A program made the position numbers and the translations under genes. The notes under the pieces are model-generated. The model saw only the letters and a list, made by a program, of their open reading frames with translations, was not told the DNA's origin and searched no databases. Of a stretch of DNA of 64,000 bases, positions 47,339 to 55,958 are shown in pieces (positions within the stretch are counted from its first letter, which is position 1; each line of letters starts with the position of its first letter). Source of the stretch: an uncultured Formosa sp. (lineage in GTDB: Bacteria > Bacteroidota > Bacteroidia > Flavobacteriales > Flavobacteriaceae); NCBI RefSeq assembly GCF_947500765.1, contig NZ_CANMTH010000004.1, positions 248,001 through 312,000 of the forward strand, read 5' to 3'.

Positions 47339-47788
47339 TAAAAACATATTTATCAATAATAGATAAATACAATATTTAGTTCAATGGTTAATTTCCTATG
47401 AAATTTTTATGAATTAAACCCAAAAAATCAACATATTCCCCCTCTTTTTAGTACAATTATTAGTGTAGATTATGTGAGATGAAACATTAAAAAGATCTCC
47501 TCTTATTTTAACGTCTTATCAACTCTAATTATTAACTCGAAATCTCTAATTAAAACACCTTTATTAGCATAAGAAATTGCATGTATAAAATTTATATCTA
47601 CTCGCTGTTTTAGTTACTAAATGATTCACTAGAATTTTAAAGACGCAATCATACCTTATATATAAGACATGCCTATTGGACAAAAAAATCATTTTAATAA
47701 AGTACACCCCTCGTTTCCTTTTACACAAATTAGTAACAAACAGTGACCAGGCTGCTAAAAACAAAACACGTTTTATTTCTGTAAATAG

Positions 47789-47816
47789 AAAAAACCGCCT
47801 AAAAGACGGTTTTTTT
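47789..47816 (-). terminator. Intrinsic terminator of the PL17-KdgF operon
   Basis: Arms AAAAAACCG and CGGTTTTTT with one further C/G pair, and a T-run on either strand. It lies about 155 bp after the KdgF stop. Confidence 0.8.
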
Positions 47817-47969
47817 ATTATGTTTAAAAATGTAATTTTACTTTATTAAACGCTTACCTTTATTGGCCATCGTTTTAAAATACTCTGGATATAATTAATT
47901 TCTACCCTGAGTTATTTTTAGTAAAGTTTATAATAATCGAAAAAACTATTTTTAACTCTTGCTTTTTTA

Positions 47970-48347
47970 TTAAGATTCTTTATCTCCAAAATAAGATACA
48001 CCACCACCACTTAAGAAATCTTCTCTTACAGGGCTAAAAGTATCAATAAGCATACCTTCTTCTAAGCAAACTGCACTATGCATTAAATTAGGTTCTATAT
48101 AAACACCATCTCCTGCTTCAATGATTTTCTTTTCTCCATCGATTTCAAATTCGAATTTACCTGAAACACAATAAGTAGCTTGCGTATGAAAATGTTGATG
48201 TGGAGCACCTAGTGCACCTTCATCAAATTTCACTTTTACCATCATGATTTGATTATCGTAACCTAAGAACTTTCTTGACACTCCGCCTCCAAGAGCTTCC
48301 CATTCTAATTCTTTTGCGATAACGTACTTTTTACTAAATCGTTCCAT
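47970..48347 (-). CDS. kdgF: KdgF-like cupin, probable uronate-linearising protein
   Basis: 125 residues, one small cupin barrel. The metal-binding set is visible: H50, H52, H54 and Q56 in PHQHFHTQATY, and H90 in NLMHSAV, with FSPVREDFLSGG at the end, a pattern typical of KdgF. KdgF speeds the change of unsaturated monouronates from alginate or pectin to the linear keto form. It lies 157 bp downstream of PL17, whose product it would handle, and is probably in the same operon. Confidence 0.88.
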   Translation of the reverse strand: MERFSKKYVIAKELEWEALGGGVSRKFLGYDNQIMMVKVKFDEGALGAPHQHFHTQATYCVSGKFEFEIDGEKKIIEAGDGVYIEPNLMHSAVCLEEGMLIDTFSPVREDFLSGGGVSYFGDKES

Positions 48348-48504
48348 TTTTTTTAAAATTTTTTTTAATTATGTATAAGTAATAATGACTTAAGCAAGAT
48401 AAATTATTTCAAAATAATTAGAGAAATATAAATTATAAATTTCATGATTTTAAATTGTCAAAAAATTATATACTTTCTCAAATTACTTTTATACTTTAAT
48501 ATAA

Positions 48505-50739
48505 TTATTGCTTATTAAAATAATAAACTCCTGTCCAATTATAGGTCTTATCGTTTATTATTAAGTTATGTTTTTCTGTTTTAGATGCATTTGAATTCGC
48601 CATAATAAAAACTAGTGAATCTCCATTTTCCATATTAATCTCTACCGCAGAATAATCTACAGAACTCTGTAATACTTTTAATGATTTAACACTTGAAAAT
48701 GCATTTTTAGCTAATTCGCTTACCGTACTATAACTACCGTGAGTTTCTATTACTGAAGCAAATAATGCATGGTCTGTATTTTTTCTTACTATAAATACAG
48801 GGTCTGGTCTTAGGTTGTATTCAGGATCATGTGCACCGATACGTCCGAAAATTAAATCATCTTCTTTTGAAGCCGAAGTTGTAATAGTATAGAATGTATT
48901 ATTGTTTCTCCATGTTAAAGCGGCATCTCCTGTAGTTGAAGCTCCTTCTCCTTCTTTCCATAAATGTTGATAACCATGCGCTTTACCTAACGGGCTAAGT
49001 GTTTCACCTTTTGTATAATCAAAGCTCGTTGAAATAATTTGTCCGAAATAATAAAAAGGTAAATCAAATTGGTGTTTAGCATCAGCATTTACTTGCATTA
49101 AATCTAAAACAACAGGCTGTTCAAAATCTTCGTGATTTAACATTACCATTGTACGTTGTAATAACGTTCCTGGATATGCATTTTTCTCTTTAGCACTTAC
49201 AATTTGTACATCTAGATTTTCTACATCAAACACATACATGTCTGAATGATGCTTACTTCCTATTTCGTAGTCTCCATTAAACTGAGACGTTTCGTCTTGA
49301 ATAATCGTGTTATGAGCAATAGATTGTTTTGCCCATGTTTTATTTTCTTTTAAATAACCACCTCCATTTTTTTGTTCGATGTTTACAAATCGTGCTAAAC
49401 CATAATCTTGTAACAACTCGTTTCCTTCGTGGAATAATGAAAAAGATAATTTATCGTAATGTCCATGACTTAAACCTTGTGCTGCATTTTTCATAACCAA
49501 AGTAAAAGCATCGTGTTTTGTAGATCGTAAGATTCCTATAGCACCTTCGTCTCCTTTAGCACCATCTCTTAATAGTCTAGATTTTTTTACAAATGGTTTT
49601 TCTTTTCCATCACGAACAGCTACAGCAACTGCTAAACCTGTTTGGTCTAATTGCACACGGCCTTGTTCTTTAGCGATAGATAATAAACTAGCATCTTTAG
49701 TACCGTAGTAATATGCAATATCTACAGAAGAGACTAATGACTCAGTAAAATAAGACATTCCTTTTTGAGAATCATTCAACGCAAAAAACTCTCCATCTTT
49801 ATCTGTTAAGTTTAATAAAGCATCTACCCCTTTTAACAATACACCTTCTTTATACTGAAAAGGCTTAGTTTCTGGCTTCACATTATGTAATGCTTCAGCA
49901 AAAATCATGAATGGATACATTGCATAACGTTGATAATATGCTCCTTCAGTATAATAACCGTCTGGAGAGAAAGGTTCTTCCAAATTAGCTAAGAAACCAG
50001 CTTTTTGCCCTTCTACAAAAATATCACCACCATCGTTATCTTTACCTGCGTCTAATTTTAAATCCTTAATTCCGTAAAGTGCTCTATCTATTAAAGCATC
50101 ATCGTTCATTACTAAAGCAATCATACCTACTGCAACATTCCCCCAAGTACTGTGATTATGTATTCTATTAAAAAATTGAGGTGTATCTACAGATAAGAAA
50201 TCTGCCATTGGCTTAAACAATTTCTTCTCTAAATGTTTTACTTCTTTTTTAGATAGGTATTCGTAAATACAATCGTAAGCCTGAGCAGTATACACTAACC
50301 AATTAGAATCGTTTAAACACTGCCAAAATAATTTACCTCTTGCATAAGAACGTTCTTGTGGATGTCTTGGTAATCCAGGATATAATTCTGCATATTTCAT
50401 TAACATATCACGCACGTAAATAGCATATATTTCGTCTCCTAAAATTTGATACAAAACACCTGCTTCTTGCATAGTGATGTAATTTAATTTATGACGTTCA
50501 TGAGTATAACCTCCGGCCATATCTTTAGGTACAGGAACTTCGATTCCTATTTTAATCTGAGCATCTACTTTAGCTTTAACTTGAGCTAAAGTCGCATCAA
50601 ACAAAGGCACATTGCCTAATTGTGATTTTATGTCTTTAACCCCTTGTTTGGTTAAAATTAAATTCGGATGTTCTTGAGAAAACCCGCTATGCACCACTAG
50701 TACACAACAAATTAAGACGATTCTTTTTAAATACAACAT
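48505..50739 (-). CDS. PL17 exolytic oligoalginate lyase
   Basis: 744 residues with a signal peptide (1-21, cleavage near GFSQ). The alpha/alpha toroid (about 25-375) contains N195-H196 in NRIHNHSTWGN and the tyrosines Y262-Y269 in DGYYTEGAYYQRY, matching the Asn-His-Tyr catalytic set of PL17. The beta-sandwich Hepar_II_III domain follows (SHGHYDKLSFSLFHEGNELLQDYG). PL17 enzymes release unsaturated monouronate from oligoalginate in the periplasm. It follows the small secreted protein gene by 154 bp and precedes kdgF. No own operator box is seen in the 154-bp gap, so it is probably driven from site C. Confidence 0.92.
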   Translation of the reverse strand: MLYLKRIVLICCVLVVHSGFSQEHPNLILTKQGVKDIKSQLGNVPLFDATLAQVKAKVDAQIKIGIEVPVPKDMAGGYTHERHKLNYITMQEAGVLYQILGDEIYAIYVRDMLMKYAELYPGLPRHPQERSYARGKLFWQCLNDSNWLVYTAQAYDCIYEYLSKKEVKHLEKKLFKPMADFLSVDTPQFFNRIHNHSTWGNVAVGMIALVMNDDALIDRALYGIKDLKLDAGKDNDGGDIFVEGQKAGFLANLEEPFSPDGYYTEGAYYQRYAMYPFMIFAEALHNVKPETKPFQYKEGVLLKGVDALLNLTDKDGEFFALNDSQKGMSYFTESLVSSVDIAYYYGTKDASLLSIAKEQGRVQLDQTGLAVAVAVRDGKEKPFVKKSRLLRDGAKGDEGAIGILRSTKHDAFTLVMKNAAQGLSHGHYDKLSFSLFHEGNELLQDYGLARFVNIEQKNGGGYLKENKTWAKQSIAHNTIIQDETSQFNGDYEIGSKHHSDMYVFDVENLDVQIVSAKEKNAYPGTLLQRTMVMLNHEDFEQPVVLDLMQVNADAKHQFDLPFYYFGQIISTSFDYTKGETLSPLGKAHGYQHLWKEGEGASTTGDAALTWRNNNTFYTITTSASKEDDLIFGRIGAHDPEYNLRPDPVFIVRKNTDHALFASVIETHGSYSTVSELAKNAFSSVKSLKVLQSSVDYSAVEINMENGDSLVFIMANSNASKTEKHNLIINDKTYNWTGVYYFNKQ

Positions 50740-50893
50740 ATATTACTCTTATTTACTTTATGATTCCTAAATCCTTAACGCCTGCCTGCCCCTAACTGTT
50801 TAAAGAATGGGATTAGCCAATACAAAAGCAGTGTGAGTTGCAAATTTTGAATTGACAGACACACGTTGTTTAACTGTGTTTTTTTTGATTTTC

Positions 50894-51259
50894 TTATGCA
50901 CATATCATACCAACATTATTAAAGATGCGATTTTCAATATGTATAATAAATTCTCCTTCTATTCGAAAATTTGAATAGTTTTCTAAAATTACGTATCCCT
51001 TATTCTCTATAGAAAGCATAAATTTATTTGCTACAATTTCAGGACTTTCAAGAATAAGTTGGGCATTATTACAAACACTTTTAACCAATGTAATAACATT
51101 GCTAAACAGCACATAAGTAATAGCAGTTTTAAAAGCCGGCACAGTAAGCACTGTATTTTGCGACTCAGATTTAGCACCGCATAAAGTAAAAAAAACACCT
51201 CCTACAGAAAGGAACAGTAGTAATGTATTTTTTAATATCTTTTTAGGGTGATATTGCAT
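50894..51259 (-). CDS. Unrecognised small secreted protein leading the PL17 operon (121 aa)
   Basis: The start is set at ATG 51259 because the operator and promoter at 51293-51321 would lie inside any longer version. The 121 residues begin with a signal peptide (KKILKNTLLLFLSVGGVFFTLCGA) and then read SESQNTVLTVPAFKTAIT, VLFSNVITLVKSVCNN, ESPEIVANKFMLSIENKGYVILENYSNFRIEGEF and HIENRIFNNVG, with strand-like alternation in the second half. I know no family for it. It stands directly behind the two-box operator and ahead of PL17. It may be a periplasmic accessory of alginate breakdown, or the remnant of a longer gene. Confidence 0.55.
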   Translation of the reverse strand: MQYHPKKILKNTLLLFLSVGGVFFTLCGAKSESQNTVLTVPAFKTAITYVLFSNVITLVKSVCNNAQLILESPEIVANKFMLSIENKGYVILENYSNFRIEGEFIIHIENRIFNNVGMICA

Positions 51260-51292
51260 AGTTAAATGTTTGTTTATGTGGGATTGTAAAAT

Positions 51293-51315
51293 TGGTTTAC
51301 CACACTGGTTTACCA
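51293..51315. promoter_or_regulatory. Two exact operator-like boxes before the PL17 operon (site C)
   Basis: TGGTTTACCA occurs exactly at 51293-51302 and 51306-51315, starts 13 bp apart. The second overlaps the -7 element (51314-51321) by 2 bp, the same geometry as before susC. The 3' box ends 33 bp before the ATG at 51259. A repressor bound here would cover the transcription start. Confidence 0.7.
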
Positions 51316-51343
51316 AAAGTATGTATTTTTTTATGATTACAAA
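51314..51343 (-). promoter_or_regulatory. Promoter of the PL17 operon (TTTG-N18-TAnnTTTG)
   Basis: On the minus strand TTTG at 51343-51340 and TACTTTTG at 51321-51314 are separated by 18 nt, close to the Bacteroidota -33/-7 consensus. It starts the transcript of the small secreted protein, PL17 and KdgF. Confidence 0.65.
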
Positions 51344-51597
51344 AGTTAAAACGAAAATATTAATGAATTTGATAAAAAAGGAAACAAAAAACCTTATAAT
51401 ATTAAATATACAATAAGGTACAACCATTTTTCCTCATATAATCTTACTCGAATAACACAGACCTAAAAATTATTATTTAAACCTTTACAGACTCTATAAC
51501 ATTGCTTTTAAAGCAATTAAGAAATAAGGTTTAAAAGCTCTTAAAGCAGAAAAGAACTAATTTTTAAACTAATTTCAGAAACTATAATCACACTATA

Positions 51598-52971
51598 TTA
51601 ATTTAAGGTTTTAGTCTGCATAATTTGTGTTCTTGGCAATTCTCTTATATCAATAGAATAAATATTAGAAGCGGGAGATATTGTATAGTTATAATTTGTA
51701 GTCCCACCAACTAAAAACAATTTACCATCGGCATAAAAAAGAGATGCATTAAATACATCTAGATCTGTTTTATAAGTATTTAACACTGTAGTTAAAGTAT
51801 TATAAGTTAACAACGTATCGTCATTAAATATATAAATAATATTGTCGTGTTGGGTTAATGCAGCATTTTCGATGCCTTTAAACAAATCCCCTTCATAATG
51901 CCATGTTCCTTTTTCAAGATCATAATATTCAATTGTTTTTAGTGCCTTGTTGTGATATCCGCCAACAAGATAAATCCTATTATTTACAAGTACACCACTA
52001 ACTTCTTTAGGAGAAGTCATATTTGCCAATTCGTACCAATACCCAGAGTTAACGTTATATATGTATGATTTATCACTAAATACTTTTTCTTTATTTAATT
52101 TTATTTTTGTAGAACCTCCCATTACAATAATATTGTCTTTATAGGATACTGCTGCAAAATTTACAGCCTGATGCGGATATGCATTATCCAACTTCAATTC
52201 TTTAGTCCCCAAATCGAAGACTTCTATATTATTTTCTAAATATTCTCTTTTTTGGTTCTTAGACAATGTTTTGCCTCCTAAAACATAAACCGTATCGTTT
52301 ACAGCAACCGCTTCGTGATAAGCCCGTTTTTTAAACTCTAAATCTGAAACGTAAACAGAATCCTTAAGCACATCATACACTTGTAATTTATCGCTATAAT
52401 TCTCCCATGTCATGTCTAATTTTAAGATTTTTAAAAATTCCGAAAAATCTAGCGCTAATTCCATAGCCTTTCGTCCAGTTTCTTCAATAATCGTTTTATT
52501 ACCTCCAAAAACGTAAATTTTATGATCTACTAAAACCGATCCAAAATAATCTACTCCAAAATCTAAAGGTTGTACTTTTTTATATTTCAATTCTGGACGT
52601 AATATTAAATCAGAAATAACGAGAACCTCATCTAACGCTTCATTCTTTTTAACTAAAAACAGTACATAATTCCGCGATTTTACATCCTCAATCGTATATT
52701 TCAAAACACTATACCCAACCATTGAAAACACTACGATATCGCTAGAATGATAGTCCTTAGCAAGCTGTAAATCAAACACCCCATTATTATCAGTCACCGT
52801 CCCACTGTCTTTATTTCCTTCAAAATATATGTTTACATTTTCTAAAGGCGTATTTGTTTCCCTATCTAAAACTTTACCATTAAGATGCTGTGCTGTTAAA
52901 GTAAATGTTGAAATAAATAATAGAAAAGCTAATTTTATATGAGTTGGATTTTTCAATGTCAGGAAACGCAT
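51598..52971 (-). CDS. Secreted Kelch-propeller protein with carboxypeptidase-like domain
   Basis: 457 residues. Signal peptide (1-27, LTAQ), then a carboxypeptidase-regulatory-like domain (about 29-115, LNGKVLDRETNTPLENVNIYF) as in SusC N-termini, but no plug or barrel. The rest is a Kelch-type propeller with repeats such as KIYVFGGNK, TVYVLGGKT, NIIVMGGST, RIYLVGGYH and KLFLVGGTT. It could bind a glycan or a protein partner in the periplasm or on the surface. It lies upstream of the PL17 operon on the same strand, 338 bp away, without a shared operator; a link to alginate is not shown. Confidence 0.78.
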   Translation of the reverse strand: MRFLTLKNPTHIKLAFLLFISTFTLTAQHLNGKVLDRETNTPLENVNIYFEGNKDSGTVTDNNGVFDLQLAKDYHSSDIVVFSMVGYSVLKYTIEDVKSRNYVLFLVKKNEALDEVLVISDLILRPELKYKKVQPLDFGVDYFGSVLVDHKIYVFGGNKTIIEETGRKAMELALDFSEFLKILKLDMTWENYSDKLQVYDVLKDSVYVSDLEFKKRAYHEAVAVNDTVYVLGGKTLSKNQKREYLENNIEVFDLGTKELKLDNAYPHQAVNFAAVSYKDNIIVMGGSTKIKLNKEKVFSDKSYIYNVNSGYWYELANMTSPKEVSGVLVNNRIYLVGGYHNKALKTIEYYDLEKGTWHYEGDLFKGIENAALTQHDNIIYIFNDDTLLTYNTLTTVLNTYKTDLDVFNASLFYADGKLFLVGGTTNYNYTISPASNIYSIDIRELPRTQIMQTKTLN

Positions 52972-53200
52972 TTATCAAAATTTTATATTTAAGAATATTT
53001 TAAAGATACATGATTAACAAATGAAGCACAATGCCTTTATTAAAAAGGTCTGTTTTTACAATGGAATATAATTTCGATTAAGAACCCCCTATTCTTATTA
53101 AATTGATAGACAAAATACATGAGGATTATCATTTTTAAATAGCATAACTATTTGTAATTTTATAAACTTAATTTTTGACATCTAAAACAAACAAAAAACA

Positions 53201-53698
53201 ATGAAAAACGTACTATTTATTGCTTTAGCGCTTCTTATTTTTAGTTGTGGTGATAAAGCTGAAAAAAAGAAATTTGAATACAACACGCCCAAAACCACAA
53301 AACCCGCTAAAGTTGTTACAAAAACAGAAGAAGTGACTTCTTTTGAAACTATAGTAGATCTAGAAAACAAAGGTATTGGTCCAATAAAAAGTATTGAATT
53401 AGATGAAACTTTAAATATGGATATGGCTAAAAAAGGTGAAGCTTTTTTTAACACAACCTGCGTGGCTTGCCATAAAACCGATAAAAAATTTATTGGTCCT
53501 GCTTTAGGTGATATTACCACAAAAAGAAGCCCAGAATGGATTATGAATATGATTATGAATACAGCCCAGATGACAAAAAAAGATCCGCTTGCAATTGGTA
53601 TTTATGAAGAATATAATAAAGCACCAATGGTAACTGCTCCTGTTAGCGAAGATAATGCAAGAGCTATTGTAGAGTACTTAAGAAGTTTAGCTCAATAA
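53201..53698 (+). CDS. Cytochrome c lipoprotein
   Basis: 165 residues. Lipobox IFSC (cysteine at 16) followed by GDKAEKKK. One class I cytochrome c domain covers about 70-165, with haem motif CVACH and axial methionine in KAPMVTAPVS. A polar linker (about 17-65) separates membrane anchor and haem domain. It should carry electrons in the periplasm. It is monocistronic and not linked to the neighbouring PUL. Confidence 0.9.
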   Translation: MKNVLFIALALLIFSCGDKAEKKKFEYNTPKTTKPAKVVTKTEEVTSFETIVDLENKGIGPIKSIELDETLNMDMAKKGEAFFNTTCVACHKTDKKFIGPALGDITTKRSPEWIMNMIMNTAQMTKKDPLAIGIYEEYNKAPMVTAPVSEDNARAIVEYLRSLAQ

Positions 53699-53735
53699 AA
53701 ATTGAAATAAAATTGCACATTATAATTGTTACCTA

Positions 53736-53775
53736 AAACAGGTTTGGTCTTTTAAATAAGATTAAACCTGTTTTT
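53736..53775. terminator. Bidirectional terminator after the cytochrome c gene
   Basis: Arms AAACAGGTTT and AAACCTGTTT around an AT loop, ending in a T-run. The minus-strand gene that converges here ends at 53774, so its stop lies in the hairpin's tail. Confidence 0.75.
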
Positions 53776-54133
53776 AATTTAATAATGTTTTTTCTGTTTT
53801 AACTCTAAAACAACGTTCTTCTCCTAAATACAACGGATCTCCATGTTTCTCGGACCAGAAACCATCTAACAGATTTACTGTTAACACACGATACACTACA
53901 ACGCCCTTAAATTTATTATTATTTTCTCCTAAATAATAAAAATTAATAACCAGAATATTATCCTTAAAAAAGCCTGTACCAAACTGTTCCTGCTCATTAT
54001 TAATTAGCCACTTAGCTCCTATTCTATTAGTTTTATCTAACCATAATTGAAGTGTACCTCGATACTCATGTTCACCAGCCCCTTGGTTTGTTCCGCTAAC
54101 AGAAAATGTCCCCACTAAATCTTCAACTGTCAT
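53774..54133 (-). CDS. Hypothetical small beta-strand protein (119 aa)
   Basis: 119 residues without a signal peptide. Strand-like repeats (LVGTFSVSGTN, YRGTLQLWLDKTNRIGAKWLIN, GTGFFKDNILVINFYYLG, FKGVVVYRVLT) suggest a small beta-barrel similar to lipocalin-like folds. No known motif. It is divergent from the LacI regulator gene (gap 234 bp). Confidence 0.55.
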   Translation of the reverse strand: MTVEDLVGTFSVSGTNQGAGEHEYRGTLQLWLDKTNRIGAKWLINNEQEQFGTGFFKDNILVINFYYLGENNNKFKGVVVYRVLTVNLLDGFWSEKHGDPLYLGEERCFRVKTEKTLLN

Positions 54134-54367
54134 GTTTTTATTTTTTTTTCGACTTTAAAGATACAATGCGTACTCTTGTCTACAAATTATAAACACAACT
54201 TACACTTAATATAGATTTCACTAAAATAACATTCATCATAATTTAATAAACACATTACACCTATATTTATCAGAATTAACAACCTGATTTAAATGAAAAT
54301 AACATATTTAGCCACGGTTTTTTTGTTAATTTTTTCACTATTTTGCAACCCTATTAAATTTTACTAA

Positions 54368-55405
54368 ATGAGCGACAAAGCAACGATTTATGACATTGCT
54401 AAAAAATTAAATATTTCTGCAGCTACTGTATCGAGAGCTTTAAATGATCATCCAAAAACAAGCAACAAAACAAAAACACTTGTTCAAGAAACAGCTTTAG
54501 AGCTAGGTTACGAACAAAATAAATTAGCCTTAGCCCTTAAAAGTGGTAGGAGTAATAATATTGGGGTAATTGTACCTCGAATAGATATAAACTTTTTCGG
54601 TTCGATTATTCGTGGTATTGAAGATGAGTTATATCCTAAAGGCTATCACATTATTATTTGTCAGACACACGATAATGAGCAGAAAGAAATTCAGAATATT
54701 AATGCCCTTTTAAATGCTCAGGTAGATGGCATTATTACCTCTATTACAAAAAACACCAAAGACGTATCTATTTTTGATAGAATTTTAAGTAAGAATACCC
54801 CGTTAATATTTGTTGATAGGAAATTAGATTTAAAAGGTGCTAGCTCTGTAACTCTAGACGATTTTAAAGGTGCATATATGGCAACACAGCATTTAATAGA
54901 CCAAGGTTGCAAGCGTATTGCACATCTCACCGTTATTGGTTATCAATCTGTAGGCATTTACAAAGAACGTTTAGAAGGCTATGTTCAAGCTTTAAAAGAT
55001 AATAACATCCCTTTTGAAGAGCGCTTAGTATTAGAAACTGAAAACGATTTGAGTAGCGGTAAAAAAGCAGGTCAAAAGATTCTGAAATTTAAAGAAAGAC
55101 CTGACGGTATTTTTTCGTCGAGTGATTTTATGATACTTGGAGTGATAAAAGAAATTAAGGCAAATGGCATAAAAATACCTGAAGATATTGCTGTAATTGG
55201 TTTTAGTAACGAACCGTTTACAAAATTTATGGAGAATCCTATTTCGTCTGTAGATCAATGTGCTTTAGAAATGGGTAAACTTGCGGCAAAAGTATTTTTA
55301 GATCAAATTATTGATCCGAAATTATTAAAAGTTGAAAAGAATGTAATTCTTGCTCCGAAATTAAAAATTCGTCAGTCATCTACCAGAAAACCTATTAAGG
55401 ATTAA
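54368..55405 (+). CDS. LacI-family transcriptional regulator
   Basis: 345 residues. The LacI HTH is at 5-50 (TIYDIAKKLNISAATVSRALNDHPKTSNKT) with the hinge helix LALALKSGRSNNIGVIVP. The periplasmic-binding-like core has VDGIITSI, LIFVDR, GYVQALKDN, FSSSDFMILGVI and VIGFSNEP. It should bind a sugar effector. It stands beside no sugar genes, its product gene being followed by uspA in the convergent direction (4-bp overlap of the ends). It might act on a distant locus or on PUL 2, whose own GntR regulator is 14 kb away; this is open. Confidence 0.88.
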   Translation: MSDKATIYDIAKKLNISAATVSRALNDHPKTSNKTKTLVQETALELGYEQNKLALALKSGRSNNIGVIVPRIDINFFGSIIRGIEDELYPKGYHIIICQTHDNEQKEIQNINALLNAQVDGIITSITKNTKDVSIFDRILSKNTPLIFVDRKLDLKGASSVTLDDFKGAYMATQHLIDQGCKRIAHLTVIGYQSVGIYKERLEGYVQALKDNNIPFEERLVLETENDLSSGKKAGQKILKFKERPDGIFSSSDFMILGVIKEIKANGIKIPEDIAVIGFSNEPFTKFMENPISSVDQCALEMGKLAAKVFLDQIIDPKLLKVEKNVILAPKLKIRQSSTRKPIKD

Positions 55406-55839
55406 TCTAGTAAAGGTACTATTAATATAGGAATTTTAGATTCATCTATAAGTTGCTCAGAAGTACTTCCTATAATAGCTTTATAAAAAAAACCATGTTT
55501 TTCACGACCAGAAATAATTAAATCGGCTTCTAATCGCTCTGCCTCTTTTAATATTGTTTTAATGGTTGCGCCTTCTACCAACAAGCTTTCTGTTTCTACA
55601 TGACGTTCATTCATTTCAAAAGCATATTGACGAAGCTTTTTATGTTCAACTTTTAACTCTTTTGCTCTAGAATCTCTAACCTCTATCGGCCCAACTCCAT
55701 AGCCAACAAAATCTGGATCTGGAGCTGCAATATGCATAATCCATAATTTAGAATGAAAAACGATGGCTAATTCATATGCTTTTTCAAGTAATATTTTTTC
55801 TTTGCCATTAAAATCGATAGTGACTAAAATATTTTTCAT
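55402..55839 (-). CDS. Universal stress protein (UspA family)
   Basis: 145 residues, single UspA domain: ILVTIDFNGKEKILLEKAYELA at the start, and ISGREKHGFFYKAIIGSTSEQLI followed by VPLL at the end, which is the G-2x-G-9x-G(S/T) nucleotide site in slightly changed form. It probably binds ATP or AMP and acts in stress survival. Its last four bases overlap the end of the LacI gene on the other strand. Confidence 0.85.
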   Translation of the reverse strand: MKNILVTIDFNGKEKILLEKAYELAIVFHSKLWIMHIAAPDPDFVGYGVGPIEVRDSRAKELKVEHKKLRQYAFEMNERHVETESLLVEGATIKTILKEAERLEADLIISGREKHGFFYKAIIGSTSEQLIDESKIPILIVPLLD

Positions 55840-55958
55840 AATTAATACTTTAAGATTAAATAGCGAATGTTTTGCTATCTCTAAGATACTAAATATTAGT
55901 TTTACATACTATTTTAAGGCCATAAGCTATTGTTAATTAAGGTTGGTTTTCTGAATAT

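Larger units (their letters stand above)
46976..47969. other. 994-bp intergenic region: susC leader, operator, promoter and two terminators
   Basis: From the susC side this gap holds about 240 bp of leader, the three-box operator (47219-47254), the -7 element (47253-47260), a terminator-like hairpin (47299-47338), about 450 bp with no convincing gene, a second terminator (47789-47816), and the tail after the KdgF gene. A 66-codon frame at 47564-47764 on the minus strand has no protein-like texture. Confidence 0.55.
51260..51597. other. 338-bp intergenic region with the PL17-operon promoter
   Basis: Holds the 33-bp leader, the two-box operator, the -7 and -33 elements of the PL17 operon, and about 200 AT-rich bases after them with no gene. 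Confidence 0.5.

Noticed and set aside
47564..47764. 66-codon open frame on the minus strand in the gap between KdgF and susC
   Set aside because: Its translation is a mix of cysteine, phenylalanine and arginine typical of noncoding AT-rich DNA, with no start context, family or conserved texture.
54289..54367. Alginate-type palindrome before the LacI gene
   Set aside because: No TGGTnnACCA-like sequence could be found in this gap.
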